A stretch of DNA of 64,000 nt from Pseudomonas sp. NKUCC02_KPG. Its GTDB lineage: Bacteria; Pseudomonadota; Gammaproteobacteria; Pseudomonadales; Pseudomonadaceae. Numbering within the stretch: the stretch's first letter is position 1; each line of letters starts with the position of its first letter. Shown here one piece after another: positions 1-8,982 of this stretch. The stretch spans positions 124,001 to 188,000 of the forward strand of contig NZ_JAHKRC010000001.1 in NCBI RefSeq assembly GCF_019345465.1. The letters are read 5' to 3'. A program made the position numbers and the translations under genes. Below the pieces are notes generated by a model, which made no database searches, had not been told where the DNA came from, and was given only the letters and a program-made list of their open reading frames with translations.

Positions 1-2
1 AA

Positions 3-578
<576 letters not shown>

Positions 579-637
579 CAGGCTATCGAGTAGACTAACG
601 GCATTCCGCCATAGGTTTGCCGCCCACAGGTGTTTTC

Positions 638-2155
638 GTGACCAGTTTGAATCAGCCACCCCAGACCAAGCCTGAAATTCGCAGCATCCTGATCGCCCTG
701 ATGCTGGCGATTTTCCTGGGAGCACTGGATCAAACCATTGTCGCCGTCTCCATGCCCGCCATTTCCGCCCAGTTCAAGGATGTCAGTCAGCTCGCGTGGG
801 TGATTTCGGGCTATATGGTGGCCATGACAGTGGCCGTGCCAATTTACGGCAAGCTCGGCGACTTGTACGGGCGCAGGCGCCTGATGCTGTTCGGCATGGG
901 GCTCTTTACCCTCGCCTCGCTGTTTTGCGGGCTCGCGCAGAACATGGAGCAGTTGGTCCTGGCAAGGATCATTCAGGGGATTGGTGCTGGCGGGATGATA
1001 TCGGTGAGCCAGGCGATCATCGGCGACATCGTTCCACCACGCGAACGGGGTCGCTATCAGGGCTACTTCAGCAGCATGTATGCCCTGGCCAGCGTCGCGG
1101 GGCCGGTACTGGGTGGTTACATGACCGAGTATCTGTCGTGGCGCTGGGTATTTTTAATCAATTTGCCTCTGGGTCTCGCGGCCTGGTGGATCTCCTATCG
1201 CACGCTGGTCGGGCTACCTGTCCCGCAACGCAAGCCGATTATTGACTACTTGGGCACGATGCTGATGATCGTGGGCCTGACGTCGCTGCTGCTGAGCATC
1301 ACGTTTATCGGCCAGGGCCATAGCTGGCGCGATGATCAGGTCGCCGGGTTTCTGGCGGTTGCACTGATCGCGCTGGGGCTGTTTGTGTGGCATGAACGTC
1401 GCACGACTGAACCGTTGCTGCCCATGCACCTGTTTGCCAATCGCAATGCGGTGCTGTGCTGGTGCACGGTATTTTTCACCAGCTTCCAGGCCATTTCCCT
1501 GATTGTGCTCATGCCGTTGCGTTATCAGAGCATCACCGGCGCGGGGGCCGACAGCGCGGCCCTGCACCTGCTGCCTCTGGCCATAGGCTTGCCGATCGGG
1601 GCCTATTTTGCCGGGCGCAGGACTTCGGTAACCGGACGCTACAAACCGATGATTTTAGCCGGTGCCGTGCTGATGCCCCTGTCCATCCTGGGAATGGCTT
1701 TCAGCCCGCCAAGCGCAGAGTTGTTGAGCGCCGTATTCATGCTTTTCAGCGGGATCGCTTCGGGCATGCAGTTTCCAACCTCGCTGGTGGGCGCGCAGAA
1801 CTCGGTGCAGCAGCAAGACATTGGCGTGGCGACCAGCACCACCAATCTGTTTCGCGCCTTGGGCGGTGCGATGGGGGTCGCCTTGATGTCGGCCCTGCTG
1901 CTGGCGTTGCTGCACGACTCGATACTGTCACCGGTCATGGGGCAACCCTTGATCGGTGAAGGCAGCTCGGGGAATGTGTTGCTCGACAGCCTGAACGCGG
2001 TCCAGGGCCCCGCGCTGGATAGCCTGCGGGCAGAACTGCTGCTGACTTTCCGCCACCTGCTGACCATCAGCGCTGCGGTGTCGTTGCTGGGGCTGGCTGC
2101 GGCGCTGGCGATGCCCAATCAGGTGCTGCGTGGGCGTGAAGACAAGGCGAAGTAG
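638..2155 (+). CDS. MFS drug:H+ antiporter, DHA2 (EmrB/QacA) family, 14 TM
   Basis: A 505-residue inner-membrane exporter of the 14-TM DHA2 class. TM1 holds the family signature LGALDQTIVAVSMPAIS near residues 20-35, the loop after TM2 holds motif A (GKLGDLYGRRRLM), and motif C-like glycines (ASVAGPVLGG) follow in TM5. I chose the GTG at 638 because CACAGG lies about 7 bases upstream; an in-frame TTG at 617 is the alternative. The gene starts 59 bases after pobA on the same strand. Substrate is unknown; proximity to pobA allows export of an aromatic acid but does not prove it. Confidence 0.85.
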   Translation: MTSLNQPPQTKPEIRSILIALMLAIFLGALDQTIVAVSMPAISAQFKDVSQLAWVISGYMVAMTVAVPIYGKLGDLYGRRRLMLFGMGLFTLASLFCGLAQNMEQLVLARIIQGIGAGGMISVSQAIIGDIVPPRERGRYQGYFSSMYALASVAGPVLGGYMTEYLSWRWVFLINLPLGLAAWWISYRTLVGLPVPQRKPIIDYLGTMLMIVGLTSLLLSITFIGQGHSWRDDQVAGFLAVALIALGLFVWHERRTTEPLLPMHLFANRNAVLCWCTVFFTSFQAISLIVLMPLRYQSITGAGADSAALHLLPLAIGLPIGAYFAGRRTSVTGRYKPMILAGAVLMPLSILGMAFSPPSAELLSAVFMLFSGIASGMQFPTSLVGAQNSVQQQDIGVATSTTNLFRALGGAMGVALMSALLLALLHDSILSPVMGQPLIGEGSSGNVLLDSLNAVQGPALDSLRAELLLTFRHLLTISAAVSLLGLAAALAMPNQVLRGREDKAK

Positions 2156-2161
2156 TGGGAC

Positions 2162-2191
2162 GTGTGGGGGCTAGCAAGCCCGCTCCCACAC
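2162..2191. repeat. REP-like hairpin (family A, single)
   Basis: An imperfect inverted repeat, GTGTGGGGGC...GCTCCCACAC, resembles the GTGGGAGCGGGCTTGCTCGCGA family seen elsewhere in this window. It sits between the convergent exporter gene and the coiled-coil gene and could also act as a transcription stop. Confidence 0.6.
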
Positions 2192-2206
2192 GTTCAGTGT
2201 TGCGAT

Positions 2207-3028
2207 TTACGGGCGGGCGCTGATCTGCTTCTGCAAGTTCTGAATCTGGCTTTGCAGGGTATTGATGTTGCGCGTCATCTGGGCGCGAAACACGTCAAAC
2301 TCCGCTGCATTGGCGCCTTGGGCAGGTGCCGGGCGGTTTTCCAGTTCGCTCTTGAGCACGATCATGTCTTGTTCCAGACGCTCGAGCGCCACACTCGGAT
2401 TACCTTGTTTTTTCAGGGCGGCCACGTCTACAGCCTGTTGCGCGACACCGGTCTTGAGCGTCGACAACTCAGCACCCAACGCTTTCAACTCGGCTTCGAG
2501 CCTGGCCTGGGTTTCTTTTTGCGCCGTCACCTGCAGCACCATCGCCGCATTGATCTGCTCAAAGCGCTGATCCAGCTCGCCCTGCTGCCCCGCCACAACA
2601 CCCTGCTGACGTTTGCTCTGCTCAAGAAGCTGCTCTTCGAGCTGCTTGATCTGCAACTTCAGGGCTTCGCTGCCATTGTTGATGCTCGACTCGCTGGCCA
2701 CCACCTTGCCGGAAATGGCCTGCAACCGCCCCGCCGCATCTTCACTGATGCGGGCAAAGCTTTCCTGGGTCGCCACCAGTTGCTGCTCCATCAGCGAGAT
2801 CTGCTGAAAGCTCCACCAGGCAAGCCCGCCCACGGCAAGCAGCAAGGCACAGATCAACGTCCACAAAGGCCCGGTACTCGGACCCTTGACCTTGATCACC
2901 GGTGTATTGCGTGAATAAACCGTGGTGCGCTCACGAGCAGCGTCCGTGGGCGCCAGCTCATCATGATCATGGGCATCGGCGCGCAAGGTCGGGACATGTT
3001 CAAAGTCGTCGCGGGCATCGTTACGCAT
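2207..3028 (-). CDS. Single-pass membrane protein with long coiled coil, function unknown
   Basis: A 273-residue protein of unknown function. Residues 1-50 are polar and acidic (many Asp, His), one hydrophobic segment at about 55-75 (GPLWTLICALLLAVGGLAWW) anchors it, and about 80-270 is Gln/Glu/Leu-rich heptad-like sequence expected to form a periplasmic coiled coil. Pseudomonas homologues are sometimes called ATPases, but I see no Walker A or B motif. It lies 36 bases downstream of the epimerase gene on the same strand and is probably co-transcribed. The topology suggests a scaffold or tether, which is inference only. Confidence 0.75.
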   Translation of the reverse strand: MRNDARDDFEHVPTLRADAHDHDELAPTDAARERTTVYSRNTPVIKVKGPSTGPLWTLICALLLAVGGLAWWSFQQISLMEQQLVATQESFARISEDAAGRLQAISGKVVASESSINNGSEALKLQIKQLEEQLLEQSKRQQGVVAGQQGELDQRFEQINAAMVLQVTAQKETQARLEAELKALGAELSTLKTGVAQQAVDVAALKKQGNPSVALERLEQDMIVLKSELENRPAPAQGANAAEFDVFRAQMTRNINTLQSQIQNLQKQISARP

Positions 3029-3064
3029 GGTAAACCTTCAAAAATAGCGCTCAGTTACAAGCAT

Positions 3065-4063
3065 TTATCGGTACGGCGATTCCTGAGCTTTCCACCAGCC
3101 ACAGAACTCATCCAGTGCGGCCCACAGACTGACTTTGGGGTCGTAGTCCAGGTAATGCCGGGCACGGCTGATGTCGAGGGTAAAGTCTTTGTCCATGATC
3201 TGCACGCCCAAACGCGAACGTGACGGTTCGGGCTGGCCCGGCCACAGCTTGCAGCCGACTTCGCTCAGCGCGCCCAGACTGTAGGCCAGGCCGTAGCCGC
3301 GATAACGGGTTACTTGCGGCACGTTCATTTGGCGCATCACATAATTGATCACATCCCACAACGGGATGGGCGTGCCATTACTGATGTTGTAGGCCCTGCC
3401 CAAGGCCGAACCCGTATTCAACAAGCTGCTCATCAACGCCTCGTTGAGGTTTTGCACACTGGTGAAGTCAACCTTGTTCAGGCCGTTGCCCACGATGGCC
3501 AGGCGACCTTTGCGCTGCATTTTCAACAAGCGCGGGAACATGCTCATATCCCCCGCCCCCGTGACAAACCGCGGACGCAGGGCAATCACTTCAAGGCCGA
3601 ACTCCTGGGCACCGAACACCTTTTGCTCCGCCAGGTTTTTGGTCGCGGCATAGGGGTGCCGAAAACGCCTGGGCAACTGTTCTTCGGTGAGGTCGGTGTG
3701 GGAACGGCCATCGAAGTACAAGGATGCAGAGGACAAATGCACCAGGCGGCGCACCCGCTGCTTCAAGCAGGCCTCAACCACGTTCTCGGTCACTAGCACG
3801 TTGTCACGGTGGAAGTCCTGATAACGCCCCCAGGCGCCCCTATGGCCAGCACAATGCACCACAGCGTCGACATCGACACACAGGTCACGCACCAGCAAGC
3901 CATCGGTCAAATCACCCGGGATAAATTCAGCCCCACGCCGCACCAGGTGTTCAACACCCTCAGCCCGTCGCCCGCTGACCCGCACGTCAAAGCCCTGCTC
4001 CAGGGCAAAGCGCGCGAAGCGTCCACCGATAAAGCCGCTCGCGCCGGTGACCAGAATCTTCAT
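3065..4063 (-). CDS. NAD(P)-dependent epimerase/dehydratase (extended SDR)
   Basis: A 332-residue extended short-chain dehydrogenase. The N-terminus has the dinucleotide motif TGASGFIGG (GxxGxxG) at residues 6-14. The active-site set is visible as a Ser pair (HLSSASLYF) followed by YxxxK (YAATK). The family includes 3-beta-hydroxysteroid dehydrogenases and nucleotide-sugar epimerases; the substrate cannot be read from sequence. I take the ATG at 4063; a TTG one codon earlier is possible. The coiled-coil membrane protein follows in the same direction, so a joint envelope role is plausible but unproven. Confidence 0.85.
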   Translation of the reverse strand: MKILVTGASGFIGGRFARFALEQGFDVRVSGRRAEGVEHLVRRGAEFIPGDLTDGLLVRDLCVDVDAVVHCAGHRGAWGRYQDFHRDNVLVTENVVEACLKQRVRRLVHLSSASLYFDGRSHTDLTEEQLPRRFRHPYAATKNLAEQKVFGAQEFGLEVIALRPRFVTGAGDMSMFPRLLKMQRKGRLAIVGNGLNKVDFTSVQNLNEALMSSLLNTGSALGRAYNISNGTPIPLWDVINYVMRQMNVPQVTRYRGYGLAYSLGALSEVGCKLWPGQPEPSRSRLGVQIMDKDFTLDISRARHYLDYDPKVSLWAALDEFCGWWKAQESPYR

Positions 4064-4115
4064 CAATCACTCCAAATGCTGTAATTCTTGCTGCTTGCTC
4101 TTTAAACGCCGGTTA

Positions 4116-5009
4116 TCAGGCCAAAGGCACTAACCAGCGGGCTGCCGAACGAGATAAATGTTCAGTCAGTTGACTCAGCAGTTGTCCGCCATTACGCCAA
4201 TGATGCCAGTACAGTGGCACGTCGATGGGTTTATCTGGCAAAAGCTCCACCAGACGTCCACATTCAAGCTGTTCGCGCACTTGCAACTCCGGGACCAGCC
4301 CCCATCCCAGACCCGCCTCGGCCAAACGGATAAACCCTTCGGAGGACGGGCACAAATGGTGTTCGAATCCACCGTCTACGCCCAGTGCGGCCAGGTAGCG
4401 GTGTTGCAGAAAATCATCCGGGCCAAACACCAGGGCTGGTGTTTTTGACAGCAACGCCGGGCTCACACCCTCAGGAAAATGCCGTGCAATAAAAGCCGGG
4501 CTCGCCAGTGCCCGATAGCGCATGGCGCCCAGCAGCACGCTACGGGCCCCGGCCACCGGCCGCTCACTGGCACACAGGCAGGCAGCCACTTCACCGGCGC
4601 GCATGCGTTTGAGGCCAACGGTCTGATCCTCAACCACCAGGTCCAGCAACAGGTGCTGCTCGGCACAAAAATCACCCACCGCCGGTGCCCACCAGGTGGC
4701 CAGGCTGTCGGCATTCAGGGCAATGCGCAGGCGTTCGGGCAGCCCCTCGTCATCCAGCGCCGGCACTGCACTTTGCAGGTCACGCTCCAGCAAGCGCACT
4801 TGTTGCACATGGTTGAGCAGGCGACGGCCAATCTCGGTCGGCGTCGGCGGCGTGGCGCGGATCAGCACCGGCTGACCGATGCGCGCTTCCAGCAACTTGA
4901 TGCGCTGGGAGATGGCCGATTGTGACAAACCCAGTACCTGAGCGGCCCGTTCAAACCCGGCTTGTTCTACTACCGCGGCCAGGGCCGAGAGCAATTTATA
5001 GTCGAACAT
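4116..5009 (-). CDS. argP: LysR-family regulator ArgP (IciA), controls argO
   Basis: A 297-residue LysR-type regulator. The N-terminal winged helix-turn-helix (residues 3-60) contains SQSAISQRIKLLEARIGQ, and a periplasmic-binding-like effector domain follows. The start MFDYKLLSALA matches the ArgP family and is placed at 5009; an upstream extension to 5102 would run into the divergent promoter. It is divergent from a LysE/ArgO exporter 107 bases away, the standard arrangement in which ArgP with arginine activates exporter transcription. In E. coli it also senses lysine. Confidence 0.92.
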   Translation of the reverse strand: MFDYKLLSALAAVVEQAGFERAAQVLGLSQSAISQRIKLLEARIGQPVLIRATPPTPTEIGRRLLNHVQQVRLLERDLQSAVPALDDEGLPERLRIALNADSLATWWAPAVGDFCAEQHLLLDLVVEDQTVGLKRMRAGEVAACLCASERPVAGARSVLLGAMRYRALASPAFIARHFPEGVSPALLSKTPALVFGPDDFLQHRYLAALGVDGGFEHHLCPSSEGFIRLAEAGLGWGLVPELQVREQLECGRLVELLPDKPIDVPLYWHHWRNGGQLLSQLTEHLSRSAARWLVPLA

Positions 5010-5116
5010 CAGTTTTCCTAATGAGCGATCAGCAATATTGGTTTTTCTTATACATCCAAGGGCCGGACAATAGCCAGCAACAACCTTCTCCCGCCTGCAC
5101 ACGACGAGTAATTCTT
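5010..5116. promoter_or_regulatory. argP-argO divergent promoter region
   Basis: The 107 bases between the two divergent starts contain an A/T-rich stretch (ATTGGTTTTTCTTATACAT around 5037-5055) suited to a LysR-type site and a promoter -10. The assignment follows from gene arrangement; I did not resolve exact operator half-sites. Confidence 0.5.
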
Positions 5117-5719
5117 ATGTGGCAAAGCTACCTCAATGGCCTGTTGGTCGCGTTCGGCCTGATCATGGCCATCGGCACCCAGAATGCATTCGTCCTCGCA
5201 CAAAGCCTGCGTCGTGAACACCACCTGCCCGTGGCCGCGTTTTGTGTAGTGTGCGATGCCCTGCTGGTGGCGGCCGGGGTCTTCGGCCTGGCGACCCTTC
5301 TGGCGCAGAACCCGTTGTTGCTCAGCGTGGCGCGATGGGGTGGCGCGGTGTTCCTGCTGTGGTACGGCACGCAGGCGCTGCGTCGTGCGTTCGCCAAGTC
5401 GAGCCTTGAGCAATCCGCCGGCCAGACTGCACGCTCGCTCAAGGCCGTGATGCTCAGCGCGCTGGCCGTCACCCTGCTCAATCCCCATGTGTACCTGGAT
5501 ACGGTTTTGCTGATTGGCTCGCTCGGCGCGCAGCAAAGCGTGCCAGGGGCCTATGTCGTGGGCGCGGCGAGTGCTTCGCTGATGTGGTTTTTCACTCTGG
5601 CACTGGGCGCCGCATGGCTGGCCCCGTGGCTGGCACGGCCAAATACCTGGCGTGTGCTGGACCTGCTGGTGGCGGTGATGATGTATGCGGTGGCGGTGCA
5701 GTTGATCGTCTCTGGCTGA
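5117..5719 (+). CDS. argO: LysE/ArgO-family amino-acid exporter
   Basis: A 200-residue inner-membrane protein with six hydrophobic segments, beginning MWQSYLNGLLVAFGLIMAI. The GTQNAFVLAQSLRREH block near residues 20-38 is the LysE/ArgO signature. It exports arginine and, in some relatives, lysine or toxic analogues such as canavanine. The ATG at 5117 is selected because upstream in-frame codons lie within the argP promoter region. It is divergent from argP and sits before sodB, matching the PA4363-PA4366 order of P. aeruginosa. Confidence 0.88.
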   Translation: MWQSYLNGLLVAFGLIMAIGTQNAFVLAQSLRREHHLPVAAFCVVCDALLVAAGVFGLATLLAQNPLLLSVARWGGAVFLLWYGTQALRRAFAKSSLEQSAGQTARSLKAVMLSALAVTLLNPHVYLDTVLLIGSLGAQQSVPGAYVVGAASASLMWFFTLALGAAWLAPWLARPNTWRVLDLLVAVMMYAVAVQLIVSG

Positions 5720-5809
5720 GCCCGCGCGCAGGTCACAAAAAACATCGCCAAAAGTGCTGAAACGTCTATCCCACACAGTTGTCGCGTGGTTATGCCTTCA
5801 CCCCGGTGC

Positions 5810-5815
5810 TATGAT
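5810..5815 (+). promoter_or_regulatory. Possible sodB promoter -10 box
   Basis: TATGAT lies about 100 bases upstream of the sodB start in a 197-base gap. No good -35 is obvious at 17 bases. In P. aeruginosa sodB mRNA is repressed by PrrF small RNAs when iron is low; any such site would lie in the leader, but I did not verify one. Confidence 0.3.
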
Positions 5816-5916
5816 CCAGCCCCTGCGCCGCAAAGAGTAAAAACTCATCGGCGCGTGTTTGGCCGCCCGTGATCGGCCTTGCGCTCATCGCAACTGACCT
5901 GATTAGGAGAATCATC

Positions 5917-6513
5917 ATGGCTTTCGAATTGCCGCCGCTGCCGTACGCACACGATGCCCTGCAGCCGCACATCTCCAAAGAAACCCTGGAGTTTCACCAC
6001 GACAAGCACCACAACACCTACGTCGTGAACCTGAACAACCTGGTGCCAGGCACCGAGTTCGAAGGCAAAACCCTGGAAGAGATCGTTAAAACCTCTTCGG
6101 GCGGTATCTTCAACAACGCCGCTCAGGTCTGGAACCACACCTTCTACTGGAACTGCCTGGCGCCAAACGCCGGCGGCGAACCAACCGGCGCGCTGGCGGA
6201 TGCCATCAACGCTGCTTTCGGCTCGTTCGACAAGTTCAAAGAAGAATTCAGCAAAACCTCCATCGGCACCTTCGGTTCCGGCTGGGGCTGGCTGGTGAAG
6301 AAAGCTGACGGTTCCCTGGCCCTGGCCAGCACCATCGGCGCCGGCAACCCGCTGACCAGCGGCGACACCCCGCTGCTGACCTGCGACGTTTGGGAACACG
6401 CTTACTACATCGACTACCGCAACGTACGTCCGAAGTATGTTGAGGCGTTCTGGAACCTCGTTAACTGGAAGTTCGTCGCTGAGCAGTTCGAAGGTAAAGC
6501 CTTCACTGCCTGA
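5917..6513 (+). CDS. sodB: Superoxide dismutase [Fe]
   Basis: A 198-residue cytoplasmic iron superoxide dismutase, the family's exact usual length. It starts [20 protein letters not shown] and has the metal ligands in order: His near residue 27 (LEFHHDKHH), His near 74 (WNHTFYW), and the [11 protein letters not shown] block with Asp and His at about 157-161. The Fe-type signature with Gln before the second His region ([11 protein letters not shown]) supports iron over manganese. AGGAG at 5904-5908 precedes the ATG at 5917. A strong terminator follows. Confidence 0.97.
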   Translation: MAFELPPLPYAHDALQPHISKETLEFHHDKHHNTYVVNLNNLVPGTEFEGKTLEEIVKTSSGGIFNNAAQVWNHTFYWNCLAPNAGGEPTGALADAINAAFGSFDKFKEEFSKTSIGTFGSGWGWLVKKADGSLALASTIGAGNPLTSGDTPLLTCDVWEHAYYIDYRNVRPKYVEAFWNLVNWKFVAEQFEGKAFTA

Positions 6514-6527
6514 GCCTGACTCCAGGT

Positions 6528-6557
6528 AAAAAAACCCGGCATTGCCGGGTTTTTTTT
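6528..6557 (+). terminator. Rho-independent terminator after sodB
   Basis: AAAAACCCGGC-ATT-GCCGGGTTTTTTTT forms a perfect stem with a triloop and long T-run starting 15 bases after the sodB stop. Confidence 0.95.
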
Positions 6558-6770
6558 GGTCTGATTTAAAGTTTCAAAAGAGCCGCTCGCCGAGTCCGGG
6601 CCAGCTAGTATGAAAGCGTTGTGTATTTTAATAGCGCACCTCAAGTTCGAAGTGAAAATACCGACACAGTAGCGATTGTGAGCGTTGTGGATTTATTGCT
6701 TTCGCACCTGTCGTGAATCGTCAACCTACAAGGCCACAGGCAATACCGGCAAGGAACAGGGAAAAGTGCT

Positions 6771-8822
6771 TTGAAGCTGCAATTCAAGAACAGCTTGTCA
6801 CTGAAGTTGCTCCGCATCGCACTGCTGTCAGCAGTGGTCGTAGGTGGAGTATTGAGCTGCGCGCAAATTGTCTTTGACGCCTACAGGGTTCGACAAGCCG
6901 TCACGGTAGATGCCGGACGTATCCTGGACATGTTTCGCGACCCGTCGACTCAAGCGCTGTATAGCCTGGACCGCGACATGGCCATGCAGGTCATCGAAGG
7001 CATGTTCCAGGATGGAGCCGTGCGCAACGCGTCCATCGGCCATCCCAATGAGACGGCCCTCGCCGAAAAATCACGGGCGCTGCAACACTCATCGAGCCGC
7101 TGGGTGACCGACATGATTCTGGGTCAGGAGCACACGTTCAGTATTCCTCTAGTAGGCAAGGGGCCTTACAGCGAGTACTACGGCGACCTGAGCATCACGC
7201 TCGACACCGCCAGTTACGGCGAAGGGTTACTGGCCGATTCAGCGGTCATGCTGCTCTCCGGACTGTTGCGTGCCCTGCTGATGGGGCTGGTGCTGTATTC
7301 GGTGTATCAGTGGTTGCTGACCAAGCCGCTTTCCAAAGTCATCGGCCACCTGACCAGTATTAATCCGGACCGCCCCAGCGAGCACGTGATCCCCCTGCTC
7401 AAAGGTCACGAGCACAATGAACTGGGTGTTTGGGTCAACACTTCCAACCAGTTGCTCGCATCCATTGAACGCAACAACCGTTTGCGTCACGAAGCTGAAA
7501 GTTCCTTGCTGCGCATGGCCCAGTATGACTTTCTGACCGGCCTGCCCAATCGCCAGCAGCTGCAGGGGCAATTAGGCAAGATCCTGACCGATGCTGGCCG
7601 TTTGCAACGCCGCGTCGCTGTGCTTTGCGTGGGGCTGGACGACTTCAAAGGCATCAACGAGCAGTTCGGCTATCAAGCGGGAGATCAACTGCTGCAGGCT
7701 CTGGCCGATCGCTTGCGCGCCCACAGTGGAAGCCTGGGCGCTCTGGGACGCCTGGGTGGCGATCAGTTTGCGCTGATTCAGGCCCATATCGAACAGCCCT
7801 ACGAAGCTGCCGAACTGGCCCAGAGCATTCTGGATGACCTTGAATCACCCTTCTGTCTTGACCAGCAAAACATCCGCTTGCGCGCCACTATCGGTATCAC
7901 GCTGTTTCCCGAAGATGGCGACACCACTGAAAAGTTGCTGCAAAAAGCCGAGCAAACCATGACGCTGGCCAAGAGTTACTCGCGCAACCGCTATCAGTTT
8001 TATATTGCCAGCGTGGACCGCGAGATGCGGCGTATGCGCGAGCTGGAAAAAGACCTTCGTGAAGCCCTGCAGTGCAACCAGCTCTCCCTGGTCTACCAGC
8101 CACAAATTCGTTACAGCGACCACCGGGTGGTCGGCGTCGAAGCCCTGTTGCGCTGGCGGCACCCGCTACACGGCTTGGTTCCGCCCGATCTGTTCATCCC
8201 GCTGGCCGAGAAAAACGGCAGCATCATTGCCATCGGTGAATGGGCAATGGACGAAGCCTGCCGCCAACTGCGCGAATGGCATGATCAAGGCTTCAGTGAA
8301 CTGCGCATGGCGGTCAATCTGTCCACGGTGCAGTTGCACCACGTCGAACTGCCGCGAGTGGTCAACAACCTCCTGCAGCGCCACCGCTTGCCGCCGCGCA
8401 GCCTGGAACTGGAGGTCACCGAAACCAGCCTGATGAAAGATATCAGCACCGCCGCCCAGCACCTGCTGAGCCTTCGTCGCTCCGGCGCGTTGATTGCGAT
8501 TGATGATTTTGGTACCGGCTATTCGTCATTGAGTTACCTCAAAAGCCTGCCGCTGGACAAAATCAAGATCGATAAAAGCTTTGTTCAGGACCTGATCGAC
8601 GACGGCGACGATGCCACTATCGTGCGCGCCATCATCCAGCTGGGTAAAAGCCTTGGCATGCAGGTGATTGCCGAAGGGGTTGAAACCATTGATCAGGAAG
8701 CCTACGTCATCGGCGAAGGCTGCCATGAAGGCCAGGGCTATTTGTACAGCAAACCCCTTGGCTCGCGGGAGTTGGTCGCTTATCTGAAGCAGGCCAAACG
8801 TGACAAGGCCGCCAATATGTAA
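6771..8822 (+). CDS. bifA: c-di-GMP phosphodiesterase BifA (degenerate GGDEF + EAL)
   Basis: A 683-residue inner-membrane protein with two TM segments flanking a periplasmic domain (about 10-35 and 150-180), a GGDEF domain (about 250-410) and an EAL domain (about 425-675). The GGDEF signature is GGDQF, so cyclase activity is probably lost. EAL residues are intact: VEALLRW near 456 and IDDFGTGYSSLSYLKSL near 585. BifA degrades c-di-GMP and thereby promotes swarming and lowers biofilm. Its position just after sodB matches PA4366-PA4367. The start is a TTG at 6771 preceded by AAGGAACAGGG. Confidence 0.92.
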   Translation: MKLQFKNSLSLKLLRIALLSAVVVGGVLSCAQIVFDAYRVRQAVTVDAGRILDMFRDPSTQALYSLDRDMAMQVIEGMFQDGAVRNASIGHPNETALAEKSRALQHSSSRWVTDMILGQEHTFSIPLVGKGPYSEYYGDLSITLDTASYGEGLLADSAVMLLSGLLRALLMGLVLYSVYQWLLTKPLSKVIGHLTSINPDRPSEHVIPLLKGHEHNELGVWVNTSNQLLASIERNNRLRHEAESSLLRMAQYDFLTGLPNRQQLQGQLGKILTDAGRLQRRVAVLCVGLDDFKGINEQFGYQAGDQLLQALADRLRAHSGSLGALGRLGGDQFALIQAHIEQPYEAAELAQSILDDLESPFCLDQQNIRLRATIGITLFPEDGDTTEKLLQKAEQTMTLAKSYSRNRYQFYIASVDREMRRMRELEKDLREALQCNQLSLVYQPQIRYSDHRVVGVEALLRWRHPLHGLVPPDLFIPLAEKNGSIIAIGEWAMDEACRQLREWHDQGFSELRMAVNLSTVQLHHVELPRVVNNLLQRHRLPPRSLELEVTETSLMKDISTAAQHLLSLRRSGALIAIDDFGTGYSSLSYLKSLPLDKIKIDKSFVQDLIDDGDDATIVRAIIQLGKSLGMQVIAEGVETIDQEAYVIGEGCHEGQGYLYSKPLGSRELVAYLKQAKRDKAANM

Positions 8823-8900
8823 ATCCATATTTCAAAAATCGGCAAAGACCCGGTGCGGCCTGCGGTAAATAAGAAATATTTCCAACAGTATCTCTTTACA

Positions 8901-8930
8901 CAAAATGCATATCTTTCGCATTATGTGGCA
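8901..8930 (+). promoter_or_regulatory. Weak Fur-box-like sequence upstream of the imelysin gene
   Basis: GCATATCTTTCGCATTATG (about 8908-8926) has the right half CATTAT of a Fur box but agrees with the 19-base consensus at only about 10 positions by my count. Iron regulation of this gene class is known; the site is a guess. Confidence 0.25.
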
Positions 8931-8982
8931 GTTTCGCGTGCAGCCGCACGCTTGTCCCACCTCTCGAAGCAGGATTTTCGCC

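Noticed and set aside
2162..2914. 250-codon plus-strand frame opposite the coiled-coil gene
   Set aside because: Leu/His/Gln-rich shadow of a Gln/Glu-rich coiled-coil gene; begins within a REP hairpin.
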